This document shows positions 32,666 through 42,364 of a stretch of DNA of 51,181 bases, in pieces. A model generated the notes under the pieces. That model saw only the letters and a program-made list of their open reading frames with translations. It did no database searches and was not told the DNA's origin. Numbering within the stretch: the first letter of the stretch is position 1; every line of letters begins with the position of its first letter. Position numbers and translations under genes: made by a program. This DNA comes from Lachnospiraceae bacterium. Lineage in GTDB: Bacteria > Bacillota > Clostridia > Lachnospirales > Lachnospiraceae. The stretch lies in NCBI GenBank assembly GCA_017469405.1, contig JAFUGL010000012.1, forward strand, positions 1 through 51,181. Reading direction: 5' to 3'.

Positions 32666-34606
32666 CTAATTCATCTGTTCAATCCGATCCGGGATTTTCT
32701 TTATGACTTGCATAAATTCATCTTCTGCTACGGCCTTTGAATAATACCAGCCCTGCATATAATGGCAGCCTATCTCTGCCAGATGCTCCTTTTGTTCCCT
32801 GGTTTCCACACCCTCTGCAACTATCATATAATTAAGTGCGTTGAGCATCCTTATAGTGTACTCAAGTGTAATGCCTGCTTTGATATTTTCAAATGCATCC
32901 CAGACGATATACTTATCAATTTTGATGATATGGAACGGCATATGGTTGATATAATCAAGATTTGAATAACCTGAACCGTAATCATCAAGTGATAAGGTAA
33001 TACCATATTCTACAATCTTTTTGATATTTTCATTTACTATATCAGAACCACCTACCATGTTGGCAGTTTCTGTTATCTCGATATTAATCTGCGAAGGTTT
33101 TACCTCGTATTCTTCAAGTATATCTATAACCTTCTTATAATACTCCGGCTGCTGGAGCTGTACCGGACTTATATTTACCTCTATGTATTCGATGGAACTT
33201 TCAGAAAGTTTATTGTCACGAATAAACTTACATACCGAACGAAGTATCTGATCTCCAAGTGAAATGATAAGACCATTTTTTTCGGCTATAGGTATAAATA
33301 CCTCCGGCGATATCCATCCAAGCTTTTCATCATTTAATCTGACGAGAGCCTCAGCAGAATTATAAATATTTTTCTCAACGGAGAAAATAGGCTGGTAATA
33401 AACCATAAGCTCGTCTCTGTCTATAGCAAGCTTTACCGCTTTTTCGATTTCCTTCTCGCTTCTCATCTTGGTAAGATCCATCTCACCCGCAACGGATATT
33501 CCACCCTTATTTGTTTTCTTAGCCATAGACATGGCATAATCCATAATCTCGACAAGATTTCCGTAATTGTCAGCATCCTTAGGACACTCAAAGCAACAAG
33601 TAGAGGAGGACATCATTACACCTGCAGCAGATTCGCTATACCACGGATGTTTGAAACGTTCTTCTATAATACCGGCTAAAAGCTTTGCATCTTCAACAGA
33701 TATCTTATTACAGACAACGCCAAACTGGTCTGAACCATATCCAAACACTTCGTCCACACCATCTACGCCTCTTAAGTAATTTCCAACCTGCACCAAAAGA
33801 TTATCTCCGATATCAACACCATAGGTTTTATTGATATACTTAAAATCATCCATGGCAACAAGGATAATGGAAAACTGCTTATTTCTTTCCAAGCGGTACT
33901 CCAGATACTCTCTCATACAATCCTTGTTATAAAGCTGTGTCAGATTATCAATATAAAGTGCCGGATTGAATATGTAATTGTAAAGTGTGAGACATACGAT
34001 TATATATCCAAAGCATAAGATAGATATTGTAAACTTAAGCTGAACCACAAACATAAGTGTGGAAAAAACTATACTTGCTATAAGTATGTAAACCCTTGAT
34101 GCCGGTATCTGCTTTCTCTTTACAATTATAACAGCAATTCCGGTTACAACTGCGACTCCCGATAAAAGGGCATACAAACCGCCAAATTTTCCAATTGCAT
34201 ACTCATTGTTATAGAAGTAAAAACCGATTTTAGTAAACGGTGTAGCCGCATCTATTATCATGGTTATGCTCAATATTATATATAAGAATATTTTTAAAAA
34301 CTTCTTATTTTTATCGGAAACATGCATATATTCAAAGACAAAGCACGCATATATAACCGTTATAAGACATGCGATAAATGAATAAAATGCCATAAAAACA
34401 TTGAAGCCGAATTCACCAATAATTCCACTCTTAAAAAGAGTAACTCCTATTGATTCAATTATTGTACAAGCCAATACAGAGAGATTAAATTTCAAGAAAA
34501 AGACATAACTACTCAAAGGTATCTTCTTTTGATGCAGATACCATGCTAAAAGCATTACACTTATAATAATTGTTGCAATATTATAATCCAGCTTCCATTC
34601 CAACAT
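32666..34606 (-). CDS. Membrane GGDEF-EAL protein, probable cyclic-di-GMP phosphodiesterase
   Basis: The N-terminal 220 residues hold about seven hydrophobic helices, which may sense a ligand or envelope signal. The GGDEF domain follows, but its signature is degenerate (EVFGYGSDQFGVVC), so cyclase activity is unlikely; it may bind GTP as an allosteric module. The EAL domain is complete: NSAEALVRLNDEKLGW, IEVNISPVQLQQP, IEITETANMVG, SLDDYGSGYSNLDYI and VAEGVETREQ, with the catalytic Glu, Asn and Asp residues in place. The protein should hydrolyse cyclic-di-GMP. I prefer the ATG at 34606; a TTG at 34621 has an AAAGGA site too, so the first five residues are uncertain. It converges on the fold-back element. 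Confidence 0.9.
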   Translation of the reverse strand: MLEWKLDYNIATIIISVMLLAWYLHQKKIPLSSYVFFLKFNLSVLACTIIESIGVTLFKSGIIGEFGFNVFMAFYSFIACLITVIYACFVFEYMHVSDKNKKFLKIFLYIILSITMIIDAATPFTKIGFYFYNNEYAIGKFGGLYALLSGVAVVTGIAVIIVKRKQIPASRVYILIASIVFSTLMFVVQLKFTISILCFGYIIVCLTLYNYIFNPALYIDNLTQLYNKDCMREYLEYRLERNKQFSIILVAMDDFKYINKTYGVDIGDNLLVQVGNYLRGVDGVDEVFGYGSDQFGVVCNKISVEDAKLLAGIIEERFKHPWYSESAAGVMMSSSTCCFECPKDADNYGNLVEIMDYAMSMAKKTNKGGISVAGEMDLTKMRSEKEIEKAVKLAIDRDELMVYYQPIFSVEKNIYNSAEALVRLNDEKLGWISPEVFIPIAEKNGLIISLGDQILRSVCKFIRDNKLSESSIEYIEVNISPVQLQQPEYYKKVIDILEEYEVKPSQINIEITETANMVGGSDIVNENIKKIVEYGITLSLDDYGSGYSNLDYINHMPFHIIKIDKYIVWDAFENIKAGITLEYTIRMLNALNYMIVAEGVETREQKEHLAEIGCHYMQGWYYSKAVAEDEFMQVIKKIPDRIEQMN

Positions 34607-34640
34607 AATAAAACCCCGCAAAACAAATCCTTTTGTTTTT

Positions 34641-35591
34641 TCATTCTAATATTACATTTAAATCCAAATCCATACCATTTCCGGATAATCTTCCTTCACT
34701 GGTATACTGCCATACAGTATAAAGATAAGGAAAATCAGGCTGGTTAGCATAGTGTGCAAGCCAAAGCTTATAATTACCGACTCTTGCCATATCCAGTTCC
34801 TGCACAAACCAGTTACGATTCGAATAAACCATAGGTTCATAGCCGGCCGCCTTAACAGTTTCGCAAAAGCCTACTATACTGTCTGTTCTTGCTTCGATAT
34901 CAAGGTCTTCGGTTCTCGCACCTTCAGCATATATTATCTCCGTATCTATAACTACAGGGCCCTTTACATTGTAGTCTTTTATCAAAGAGAGCGTATATTT
35001 TGCTTCTTCAACTCCCTCATCATAGTTTACTGCCTGAGTAAAAAAATATACTCCGACATCAAGTCCTGCTTCAAGCGCGCCTTCTATATGGCTTTCAAAC
35101 ATATCATCTGTTACTATGGAGCCCGTTCCGTAACCACGATAACCTGCTCTTATTATAGCCATATCAACACCGGCTGCTTTTACTGCCTCCCAGTCAACAC
35201 CTGTCTGATAAGAAGATACGTCTACTGCAACATGGGAAATTCTATTTGCATCACCATCATGGTAATACATAAGACTTTCACCATCTTCAATAAAAAAGTT
35301 ATCCGGCTCATAATCATTTCGCGGAACACCGCTTGCTATTTTATAATACTCGAAATTTGGAGCATCTCCTACCAGCACATAAGCCTTTCTTACATAAGCC
35401 CAATAATTCGCTTGAATCATATCATATTCAGTATCAGGTGTAAGTGTCCAACCACGTGCATCTGTATCAGTTTTTATAAATACAGGATTATCCTTATTAA
35501 AGGTAATATTTATCATGATTATGAGAGCAACCAGAACAATTATCATAGCGATTATCAATACCGATATAACTCTCTTGAAACTCTTATTCAT
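34641..35591 (-). CDS. GH25 lysozyme-like cell-wall hydrolase
   Basis: After an N-terminal membrane helix (VISVLIIAMIIVLVALIIMI) and a linker of about 100 residues comes a glycoside hydrolase family 25 barrel. It begins with AVDVSSYQTGVDWEAVKAAG and continues with DMAIIRAGYRGYGTG, VGVYFFTQAV and VVIDTEII, where the acidic pair of the active site lies. WFVQELDMARVGNYKLWLAH and TVWQYTSEGRLSG follow. These enzymes cut the N-acetylmuramyl bond of peptidoglycan. The gene is directly upstream of the cyclic-di-GMP gene on the same strand. GGAG sits 8 bases before the ATG. Confidence 0.92.
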   Translation of the reverse strand: MNKSFKRVISVLIIAMIIVLVALIIMINITFNKDNPVFIKTDTDARGWTLTPDTEYDMIQANYWAYVRKAYVLVGDAPNFEYYKIASGVPRNDYEPDNFFIEDGESLMYYHDGDANRISHVAVDVSSYQTGVDWEAVKAAGVDMAIIRAGYRGYGTGSIVTDDMFESHIEGALEAGLDVGVYFFTQAVNYDEGVEEAKYTLSLIKDYNVKGPVVIDTEIIYAEGARTEDLDIEARTDSIVGFCETVKAAGYEPMVYSNRNWFVQELDMARVGNYKLWLAHYANQPDFPYLYTVWQYTSEGRLSGNGMDLDLNVILE

Positions 35592-35667
35592 TGCTTTATC
35601 TCCGGATTAAGCGATTTAATTAGATTAACTCTAACATATTTTAATGATATAATCAACAAATCGTCAT

Positions 35668-37719
35668 TTATTTTTTATTTAAAACAGCTTTTTTCCCTTC
35701 AGAACCTATATTAACTATCAAATATCCTGCATATAAAAGCATAATTCCCATCAAAATAAACATTATAATATCCGTTAATGAAAAGCTCTTACCTACAAAT
35801 GATAAGAAAACTCTCCAGAATTTATCCGGGTAATAAAGGCTTATACAAGATATTGCATTGTTTATAAAATGCATAATCATACCCGGAAGCAAGCTTTTTG
35901 ACTTATGAGCTACATAACAGATAACATATCCCAAAAATGCTGTTGCAAAAAATCTTACAATGCTTGTATGATATACGCCAAATAAGCATGCAGATATAAG
36001 TATAGCGGTTTTAGGCTTAAACTTATTTTCAAAAGCAGTTAAAACATATCCCCTGAACATCATTTCCTCGCATAAAGCAGGTACAAGCGCAACCACGAAA
36101 AGTGTTGAAATAATATTGTCACCAATTAGAGAATTTTGAAGTTCAGTTGCCTCACTTGCACTTGATGGGAAGATTGCACTGACAATATTGGTAATGACCA
36201 TACCAAGTAAAATGGCTCCAAATATCATCAGAATTCCTCCGATGATATATCTCAAAGAAGAGCCTTTAATTCTAAAGGTTCTCTTAATATCCTTCTTAGT
36301 ATATATTGCTGCTGCAAGCGGAATCAACAAAATCAAAAACTGGGTTCCAAGCACACCGAAGTACCCAAACTTAAGCTGAATTGCTCCTCCTATATAAATC
36401 ATTGCAAACATGGTTATGAAGAGCACAAGTATAGTATCTCCAAGCTCCGGTACTCCACCGGCTTTTATATTCTTTCTTCTTTCAAATATCTGGACTCCGG
36501 CAGCCGATTCTCCGAAAAGTATGGCCTCACTATTATATATTCTTCCAAGAATCCATATAGCTGCAAGTCCATAAAAAACATTACTCAAAAGTACAAGAAA
36601 AACCACTTTTGCATCATACTTAAACGATAACATATCCCTTATCAAAAGGCTTATATTTGCTACTGGAATAAGTGCAACCTTATCATTTAACTTTACATTT
36701 GGAATAAAACCTATAAAAGATGCAAACATAACCACTAAAGAAAGCGGAGTTATATAATTATTTGCTTCCTTATAAGTTTTTGCAAAAGCTGTGACGCACA
36801 TAGTTATTGCACTAATAAAAACAGCAAATGCAAACACACATAAAACACCAATTAATATGGCAGGTATAAATTTACTTATCGCTACACCACCGGCAGTATT
36901 AGTATAAGCACTTGTCATATTGTACATATATACACCTACTCCTGAAATAGAAATAACATTTAAGAGAGCAGATATTATACCTATAGTTGCAACAACCAAA
37001 AATTTGCTTACTATTATCTCACTATTGGTTACCGGTAAAGTTAGTAATGTCTCAAGGGTACCCCTTTCTCTTTCTCCGGCAGTCGTATCTATAGCAGGAT
37101 ACATGGTTCCCATCAAAAGGCTTACAATAAGCATAAAAGGAAGTATACTTGATAAAAGGCTTCCTGCTGTTTCTTCATTTGTTGATGCGTCTTCATAGGA
37201 AATCTCTATCGGATTGAGTATCTCATCAGAGTCAAGTCCCAAATCATCAAGCTTTTCATCCGTAATAAGATTAGAATAATCCGAAAGCCACTCAAAAGCT
37301 TTGCCTGCTGCATAATTTGAATTTGTTACTGACGATAGATAATGTATCTCAAAGTGGTCCTTTCCATCCTTATTAACTATTTTTATATATGCATCAATAT
37401 CCTCATTTGCAAGCGCTTCCTTAGGATTTCTAATATCCTCCAAAACAAGAAGAGAATAGTCCTCAAAACTAAAATAATCATAGTCCATAAACGGAGTATT
37501 CCAGTAATTAATATTCACGTCATTTTCATCATATATGCCAATTTGATAAGTATGTTTTGACATATTGGTTGTTATGGCAGCCATCATCTGAAGGCTTATT
37601 ACTATCAAAAGCGGATATAAAATTATAGGAACAACCACCATCATAATTACAGTCTTCTTATCTCTTATGACATCCAGCAATTCCTTTTTATACAGACTCT
37701 TTACATTTTTCATATTCAT
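35668..37719 (-). CDS. ABC-2 permease fused to a CPBP-family intramembrane protease
   Basis: The first 430 residues are a NatB-type permease: MNMKNVKSLYKKELLDVIRD at the start, a large external loop, then 'ERERGTLETLLTLPVTNSEI' (cytoplasmic coupling segment) and several helices. The last 220 residues are a CPBP (CAAX-like) metalloprotease with the glutamate pair ALVPALCEEMMFRGYVL and the histidines GVYHTSIVRFF and PGMIMHFINNAIS. This composite is known as a recurring family in Clostridia. The CPBP part may mature or degrade a peptide exported by the permease. The ATPase gene is just upstream on the same strand, 6 bases away. Confidence 0.92.
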   Translation of the reverse strand: MNMKNVKSLYKKELLDVIRDKKTVIMMVVVPIILYPLLIVISLQMMAAITTNMSKHTYQIGIYDENDVNINYWNTPFMDYDYFSFEDYSLLVLEDIRNPKEALANEDIDAYIKIVNKDGKDHFEIHYLSSVTNSNYAAGKAFEWLSDYSNLITDEKLDDLGLDSDEILNPIEISYEDASTNEETAGSLLSSILPFMLIVSLLMGTMYPAIDTTAGERERGTLETLLTLPVTNSEIIVSKFLVVATIGIISALLNVISISGVGVYMYNMTSAYTNTAGGVAISKFIPAILIGVLCVFAFAVFISAITMCVTAFAKTYKEANNYITPLSLVVMFASFIGFIPNVKLNDKVALIPVANISLLIRDMLSFKYDAKVVFLVLLSNVFYGLAAIWILGRIYNSEAILFGESAAGVQIFERRKNIKAGGVPELGDTILVLFITMFAMIYIGGAIQLKFGYFGVLGTQFLILLIPLAAAIYTKKDIKRTFRIKGSSLRYIIGGILMIFGAILLGMVITNIVSAIFPSSASEATELQNSLIGDNIISTLFVVALVPALCEEMMFRGYVLTAFENKFKPKTAILISACLFGVYHTSIVRFFATAFLGYVICYVAHKSKSLLPGMIMHFINNAISCISLYYPDKFWRVFLSFVGKSFSLTDIIMFILMGIMLLYAGYLIVNIGSEGKKAVLNKK

Positions 37720-37725
37720 AGTAGA

Positions 37726-38481
37726 TCAGTCCTCCCCTCTTCCGATAAGATTACTGAACACTTCTCTTAAATCATTTGATTTGCCGAGTTCCTTTAATTC
37801 CTCTACTGTTCCCTGAGCTGCAATTTTTCCTTTATCAATCATTATAATTCTATCACAAAGTTTTTCCGCCTCTTCCATATAATGTGTAGAATAAAGAACT
37901 GCTTTTCCCTCTTTCTTTTCCTTGAGCATGAATTCCACAATTGAATTACTGCTTATAATATCAAGTCCAAGTGTCGGTTCATCAAATATATAAAGCTTTG
38001 GATTATGTATTATGCATCTTGAAATAGATGCTCTCTGAGTCTGACCTGTAGAAAGCTTTTCGATTCGATTATCAATAAAACTATCCAAATTAAGCAAACC
38101 TGAAATCATGGATATCCGTGAATTAACATCAGCTTCACTCATACCATATAAATTTCCTGCCATAGTCAAAAGTTCTCTTGTGCTGAGTCTGCCATATAAT
38201 TTAGTATTACCCGAAAGATAACCTATGGTTTTCTTTATTTCAGTTTCATTCTTAAATTTTTTTCCATCCAGAGTAATGTCAATACTGCCCGATGTAGGCT
38301 TCATGAGACAGCCCAACATACGCAAAAGAGTTGTTTTCCCGGCACCGTTAGGGCCGATAATTCCAACAATTTCTCCAAGATTGACCTTAAGTGAAATATC
38401 ATCAACAGCATTAAAGCTCGTCTTTACATTATGCTTTTCATTTCTTACAAATGTTTTGATAAGATTATTTGCTTCAAGCAC
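37726..38481 (-). CDS. ABC ATPase of the CPBP-fused exporter (NatA-like)
   Basis: Walker A is GPNGAGKTTLLRML (about residues 43-56), the signature is LSTGQTQRASISRCI, Walker B is LYIFDEPTLGLDI and the switch histidine is VLYSTHYMEEAEKL. At 251 residues it is a normal ABC-2-type ATPase. It begins with GTG, about 10 bases after AAGGAG. It sits between the esterase-methyltransferase fusion gene (14 bases upstream) and its permease, so all three may be co-transcribed. Confidence 0.92.
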   Translation of the reverse strand: MLEANNLIKTFVRNEKHNVKTSFNAVDDISLKVNLGEIVGIIGPNGAGKTTLLRMLGCLMKPTSGSIDITLDGKKFKNETEIKKTIGYLSGNTKLYGRLSTRELLTMAGNLYGMSEADVNSRISMISGLLNLDSFIDNRIEKLSTGQTQRASISRCIIHNPKLYIFDEPTLGLDIISSNSIVEFMLKEKKEGKAVLYSTHYMEEAEKLCDRIIMIDKGKIAAQGTVEELKELGKSNDLREVFSNLIGRGED

Positions 38482-38495
38482 TGATACAATTCTCC

Positions 38496-40202
38496 TTACA
38501 TATTAGTTATATAAGCTTCGCTTCCAAGCTTTACATGTATTATCTTATGATTATAAGTCACTTTATTGTAAAAAGCCTTAAATCCTGTACGTGGCTTAAG
38601 CTTAACATCCTTAGGCAAATACATCATTACAGGTTCTTCCTGCATGATCTTATAATCTGATCTCCAGCTGTTGAACAATTTATATGCATCATCTATATAA
38701 AATCGCTTTTTCTTTTTTATAAATACACTGTTTTTAAAAAGAAAATTAATATAATTAGTTGCTCCTTTGGTTGATGCCGCAAAAACAAGTTCAGAATTCG
38801 GAAATCTGTCAGCTATCTTTTCAACAAGATCACATACATCATTTCTCTTCATATAGGACAATGTATCATTGCACACAAACATTACTCCCTGATTTCTCTT
38901 GCAGGAAATATCATCAATCCATGAAAAATCAAGGATACTTCTGCCAATAGTTTTTTCTCTATCCCTCTCACCATACATAGCTCTTCTTACTGACATAATA
39001 TTGTGTGTATCCACGCTATACCATTGTATTCTTCCGTTATCAAGCCTTCCAAACATATTGTCAAGTCCACACCCTAAATTGACAACCGTACATTTGGGAA
39101 ATTTCATAATATACTGTTTAACTTTTGCATCACATGCTGCCATTGTTGTGGCGAGTATCAAATTTCTGTATTCACTCAACTTAGTATTTAGCTTTGTAAA
39201 ATCAAATTTATGGTCATATATAAATTTAGATGCCCACTCATCCTTAATTATATCCGGATAACGCTTTGACCAATCAGACAAAAGCTTAAGCGGATATATA
39301 TCTGCCAAAGAGTTATCATAGGTATTATCTATTACATCTATCAGATATCCCCAGGCATTTTTTGAAATTTCATTCTTTTCATATATCATAAAGTCATGAT
39401 TTGCATCATCAAATTCAAAAAATCTCGTACTTAAGCCCTGAGATTTTGCTTTATTATAAAAAGCTCTTGAATAACAGTTAAACATATCCTCCACTCCGGA
39501 AAATAATATTACATCATCACATAAATCAGTATAATCTCCATAGTAAGGACTTGTATAATCGGTTTTAACCGCATAATCTTTTACCCAATAATCATTCAAA
39601 AAATCCTTTAATGTCTGATTAAAAAATACTCGACCACCACGATCTATCGTATCACTGATGATTTCTTCAAGATCTTTGTCAAAAAACTCTGTATCTATAA
39701 GCGGGGAAAGCATGATCAGCTGGTCAGGTTTTCTTAAACCCTCTTTCCATGCCAGCATAGCAAGAGAAAGTGCCAATCCCGCTCCTGAAGAATCACCAAG
39801 AAGAATAATTCTTTTTACATCCATTCCCATAGCAAAATCCGAATATGCCTTGCAAAGCATCTTAAATGTATCTTTACAACTGTTTTCGGGAGCAAGCGGA
39901 TACATAGGCACAAAAAGTCCACAGCCGGTTTTTAGAGCCAATTTCGTGATAAAATCCCACTGTTCACTATCAATATTATAGAACATGGAGCTGCCATACA
40001 GATAAATTATATATGTTTCATTGAAGCCATCTCTGGGAATCATTCTAAAGCTTTTATACCCTGACTCGAGGAATTCATCTATTTCAAATAATTTATTAAA
40101 TCTATCCGGAACCTTATCTATATACTTTTTTCTATCATTTAAAATATAATTTTTAATTCCTTCAGTATTAAGTTTGACAACACTTTTAGAAATTTTTTTC
40201 AT
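38496..40202 (-). CDS. Fusion of an alpha/beta-hydrolase esterase and an LCM-type methyltransferase
   Basis: The N-terminal half (about 1-300) is a hormone-sensitive-lipase-like esterase: the oxyanion segment is IYLYGSSMFY where HGGG is usual, the nucleophile is in ILLGDSSGAGLALSLAML (about residue 137), the acid lies in the VEDMFNCY region, and the histidine is in ANHDFMIYE. The C-terminal half (about 330-568) resembles leucine-carboxyl/PPM-type methyltransferases: TVVNLGCGLDNMFGRLD (S-adenosylmethionine motif at about 374), then IQWYSVDTHNIMSVRR. Both halves look complete. A single chain carrying an esterase and a carboxyl-type methyltransferase is unusual. The substrate is unknown. The gene is close upstream of the ABC exporter. 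Confidence 0.85.
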   Translation of the reverse strand: MKKISKSVVKLNTEGIKNYILNDRKKYIDKVPDRFNKLFEIDEFLESGYKSFRMIPRDGFNETYIIYLYGSSMFYNIDSEQWDFITKLALKTGCGLFVPMYPLAPENSCKDTFKMLCKAYSDFAMGMDVKRIILLGDSSGAGLALSLAMLAWKEGLRKPDQLIMLSPLIDTEFFDKDLEEIISDTIDRGGRVFFNQTLKDFLNDYWVKDYAVKTDYTSPYYGDYTDLCDDVILFSGVEDMFNCYSRAFYNKAKSQGLSTRFFEFDDANHDFMIYEKNEISKNAWGYLIDVIDNTYDNSLADIYPLKLLSDWSKRYPDIIKDEWASKFIYDHKFDFTKLNTKLSEYRNLILATTMAACDAKVKQYIMKFPKCTVVNLGCGLDNMFGRLDNGRIQWYSVDTHNIMSVRRAMYGERDREKTIGRSILDFSWIDDISCKRNQGVMFVCNDTLSYMKRNDVCDLVEKIADRFPNSELVFAASTKGATNYINFLFKNSVFIKKKKRFYIDDAYKLFNSWRSDYKIMQEEPVMMYLPKDVKLKPRTGFKAFYNKVTYNHKIIHVKLGSEAYITNM

Positions 40203-40253
40203 TGACGTCTCCCAAATTACACTTTTTAACAGTATATTATATTATAACATTAA

Positions 40254-40287
40254 TAAAAGAAAAAAGGAATTTAAAAAATTCCTTTTT
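40254..40287 (-). terminator. Intrinsic terminator of the LCP gene
   Basis: AAAAAGGAATT (40261-40271) and AATTCCTTTTT (40277-40287) form an 11-bp stem with a 5-base loop. On the minus strand it is followed by TTCTTTTATT, 22 bases behind the LCP stop. Confidence 0.75.
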
Positions 40288-40308
40288 CTTACTGCATATT
40301 TATGCTGA

Positions 40309-41430
40309 CTATTCAAAGGTTTGAGGTATAACATTTATCTCTTGCGCCCCTACACCGGTTTCATTTTGTATGGATGAACTGATTTGCTGAACCTTAGCTG
40401 TCGGAACATATCCGGCTTCACCAAATAAATACTCATGTAAAGCAGATACGTTTGAAGATAAATCTGCCGGCACAATGATGGATCCCTTTGTATCATGTGT
40501 AATAGGCGCATACGCAAATGGGAATCCAACAGTATCTCCAAGCTGATATTCAAACACTTCCTTCGCCAATGCTTTTATTTCATCCTCTGTCAGGCTGGTT
40601 GCTATCTGAGGAAATACATCATCTATAATACTATCTATAGTTGCCAGATCTGAAGATTTAGCTTTTGCAAAAACCTGAGTTAAAACATCTCTCTGCCTTT
40701 CAGTTCTTGTTATATCTCCCTGATCTGTACTTCTTATTCTTGCATACGCTGTTGCCTGCGTACCATTGAGCAACAAATCGCCTGTGGTAAATACACCATC
40801 CGAATATATTCCCGTTACAGCTATCTGTTCTGTTATAGCAAGATTCAAAGTAGGAAGCTCGTTTTCTTCAACATGAACAGTTATACCTCCCAAATCATCT
40901 ATCGCTTTTGTAAGTCCAAGGAAATTAACTGTAACAAAATCTGTAATCTGAAGATCCAGATTAGCATTAAGCGTCTTTATTGCAAGCTGCGGTCCACCAT
41001 AAGAATATGCTGCATTGACCTTTGCTGTAATACCCGAATCATTTTCAATTTCAAGTAATGTATCTCTATATATTGATACAATTTTTACTTCATTGGTCTT
41101 GGTATTTATACTGGCTATCATTATTGAATCGCTTCGAGTTCCCTGTCCCAGATTGGTTACATCTCTGGAATCAACACCAAACAAAGCTATAGTCTTATAA
41201 TTTTCCTGATTCGTCACATCCAAATCAGCATTTATTGAAAGATCATCTTCATCAATTTCCACCTTGTTTATTTTTTCAATTTTCGAATCAACATAATATA
41301 AACTATAACCAACTATCATAAGTCCTAAGATAATCAGCTCCGCAAAAAAAGCAACTACCCATTTTCCAATTGATTTATTGCTCCTTGCTGCTGACTTTTT
41401 ATTATTAGTATTTTTATTATTCTTACTCAT
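40309..41430 (-). CDS. LytR-CpsA-Psr (LCP) family glycopolymer ligase
   Basis: The 373-residue protein has a lysine/asparagine-rich cytoplasmic start, one membrane helix (WVVAFFAELIILGLMIVGYS) and an LCP domain: TIALFGVDSRDVTNLGQGTR, then DSIMIASINTKTNEVKIVSI and YRDTLLEI, where the Arg and Asp residues bind the polyprenyl phosphate. Further on are 'NAAYSYGGPQLAIKTLNANL' and YARIRSTDQGDITRTERQRD. LCP proteins attach wall teichoic acids or polysaccharides to peptidoglycan. The ligand here is unknown. The start has GAGAGG 7 bases ahead. It is divergent from a glycosyltransferase gene, consistent with a wall-polymer theme. Confidence 0.94.
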   Translation of the reverse strand: MSKNNKNTNNKKSAARSNKSIGKWVVAFFAELIILGLMIVGYSLYYVDSKIEKINKVEIDEDDLSINADLDVTNQENYKTIALFGVDSRDVTNLGQGTRSDSIMIASINTKTNEVKIVSIYRDTLLEIENDSGITAKVNAAYSYGGPQLAIKTLNANLDLQITDFVTVNFLGLTKAIDDLGGITVHVEENELPTLNLAITEQIAVTGIYSDGVFTTGDLLLNGTQATAYARIRSTDQGDITRTERQRDVLTQVFAKAKSSDLATIDSIIDDVFPQIATSLTEDEIKALAKEVFEYQLGDTVGFPFAYAPITHDTKGSIIVPADLSSNVSALHEYLFGEAGYVPTAKVQQISSSIQNETGVGAQEINVIPQTFE

Positions 41431-41509
41431 AATTTAACCTCTCAAATAAAAATCGGTTTTTATCCATCTGATATATGATAACTTATTACAGAAAAAAAAA
41501 CAACATCAA

Positions 41510-41538
41510 TTGTAATTATTTTTTTGCTGTGTTATACT
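41510..41538 (+). promoter_or_regulatory. Promoter of the glycosyltransferase gene
   Basis: TTGTAA (41510-41515) and TATACT (41533-41538) are spaced by 17 bases, 28 bp ahead of the start codon. Confidence 0.6.
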
Positions 41539-41566
41539 ACAGAGTAGCAAAAATGGTGGTAGAAAA

Positions 41567-42343
41567 ATGGATAGCAGTAATATTTTAGATTTTTTAATAA
41601 GCGATGAATTAAATAGCAGCTCAAAAAAAGAATGTCTTTGTGTGATAATGCCGGCATATAATGAAGGAATGCATATACGTGAAAATCTTTTAAAAGCTTC
41701 ACAAATCATATCCGGTTTTGTTCATAACTATAGAATAATTGTAGTAAATGACGGCAGTTCAGACAATACTCTTGAAGAAATCATTTCGGCATCAAATGCT
41801 GATTCCAAAATTTCTTATGTAAGCTATAAACCAAATCAGGGAAAAGGAAAAGCTATAACCAATGGCGTATTATATGCAAACTCTGACTATGTTGCATTTC
41901 TTGATTCTGATCTTGAACTTAACCCTGTTATGCTTAAGGGATTTCTTAAAGCAATGAAAGAAAAGAAAGCAGATATAGTCATAGGTTCAAAGCTTCATAA
42001 GGATTCCAAATTGGAATACCCATTTATTCGAAGGATAATGAGTATCGGATATTATATAGTTTTAAAATTGATGTTTAGGCTTGAAATCAAGGACACACAG
42101 ACAGGAATAAAGCTCTTTAGAACTCCTGTAATAAAATCACTTACAGAAAATATGATAACAGACGGATATGCATATGATATAGAAATACTTGCCAAGGCAA
42201 ATAAAGCCGGATGCCGTATAATAGAAATGCCGATAGAATTAAAATTCAAGCGTGAGCGAAAAGAAAAATCACGTATCTCACTAAAAACCAGTTTTAAAGT
42301 TTTTAAAGACACAATAAAGATAAAGAAAGCATTAAAGGATTGA
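41567..42343 (+). CDS. Family 2 glycosyltransferase (dolichyl-phosphate-mannose synthase-like)
   Basis: The GT-A fold is clear from CVIMPAYNEGMHIRENLLKA, IIVVNDGSSDNTLEEI, KPNQGKGKAITNGVLYANSD and the metal site VAFLDSDLELNP (D-x-D). 'RIMSIGYYIVLKLMF' and DTQTGIKLFRT are typical of polyprenyl-phosphate hexose transferases (DPM1-like). The 258-residue protein has no C-terminal membrane region, only a short amphipathic part, so it would work at the inner leaflet. It likely makes an undecaprenyl-phosphate-linked sugar for wall or glycan decoration. The gene is divergent from the LCP gene and ends just before fold-back copy 2. A weak GGTGGT site precedes the ATG. Confidence 0.9.
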   Translation: MDSSNILDFLISDELNSSSKKECLCVIMPAYNEGMHIRENLLKASQIISGFVHNYRIIVVNDGSSDNTLEEIISASNADSKISYVSYKPNQGKGKAITNGVLYANSDYVAFLDSDLELNPVMLKGFLKAMKEKKADIVIGSKLHKDSKLEYPFIRRIMSIGYYIVLKLMFRLEIKDTQTGIKLFRTPVIKSLTENMITDGYAYDIEILAKANKAGCRIIEMPIELKFKRERKEKSRISLKTSFKVFKDTIKIKKALKD

Positions 42344-42364
42344 GGATAAAAGTAGTGATAAACA

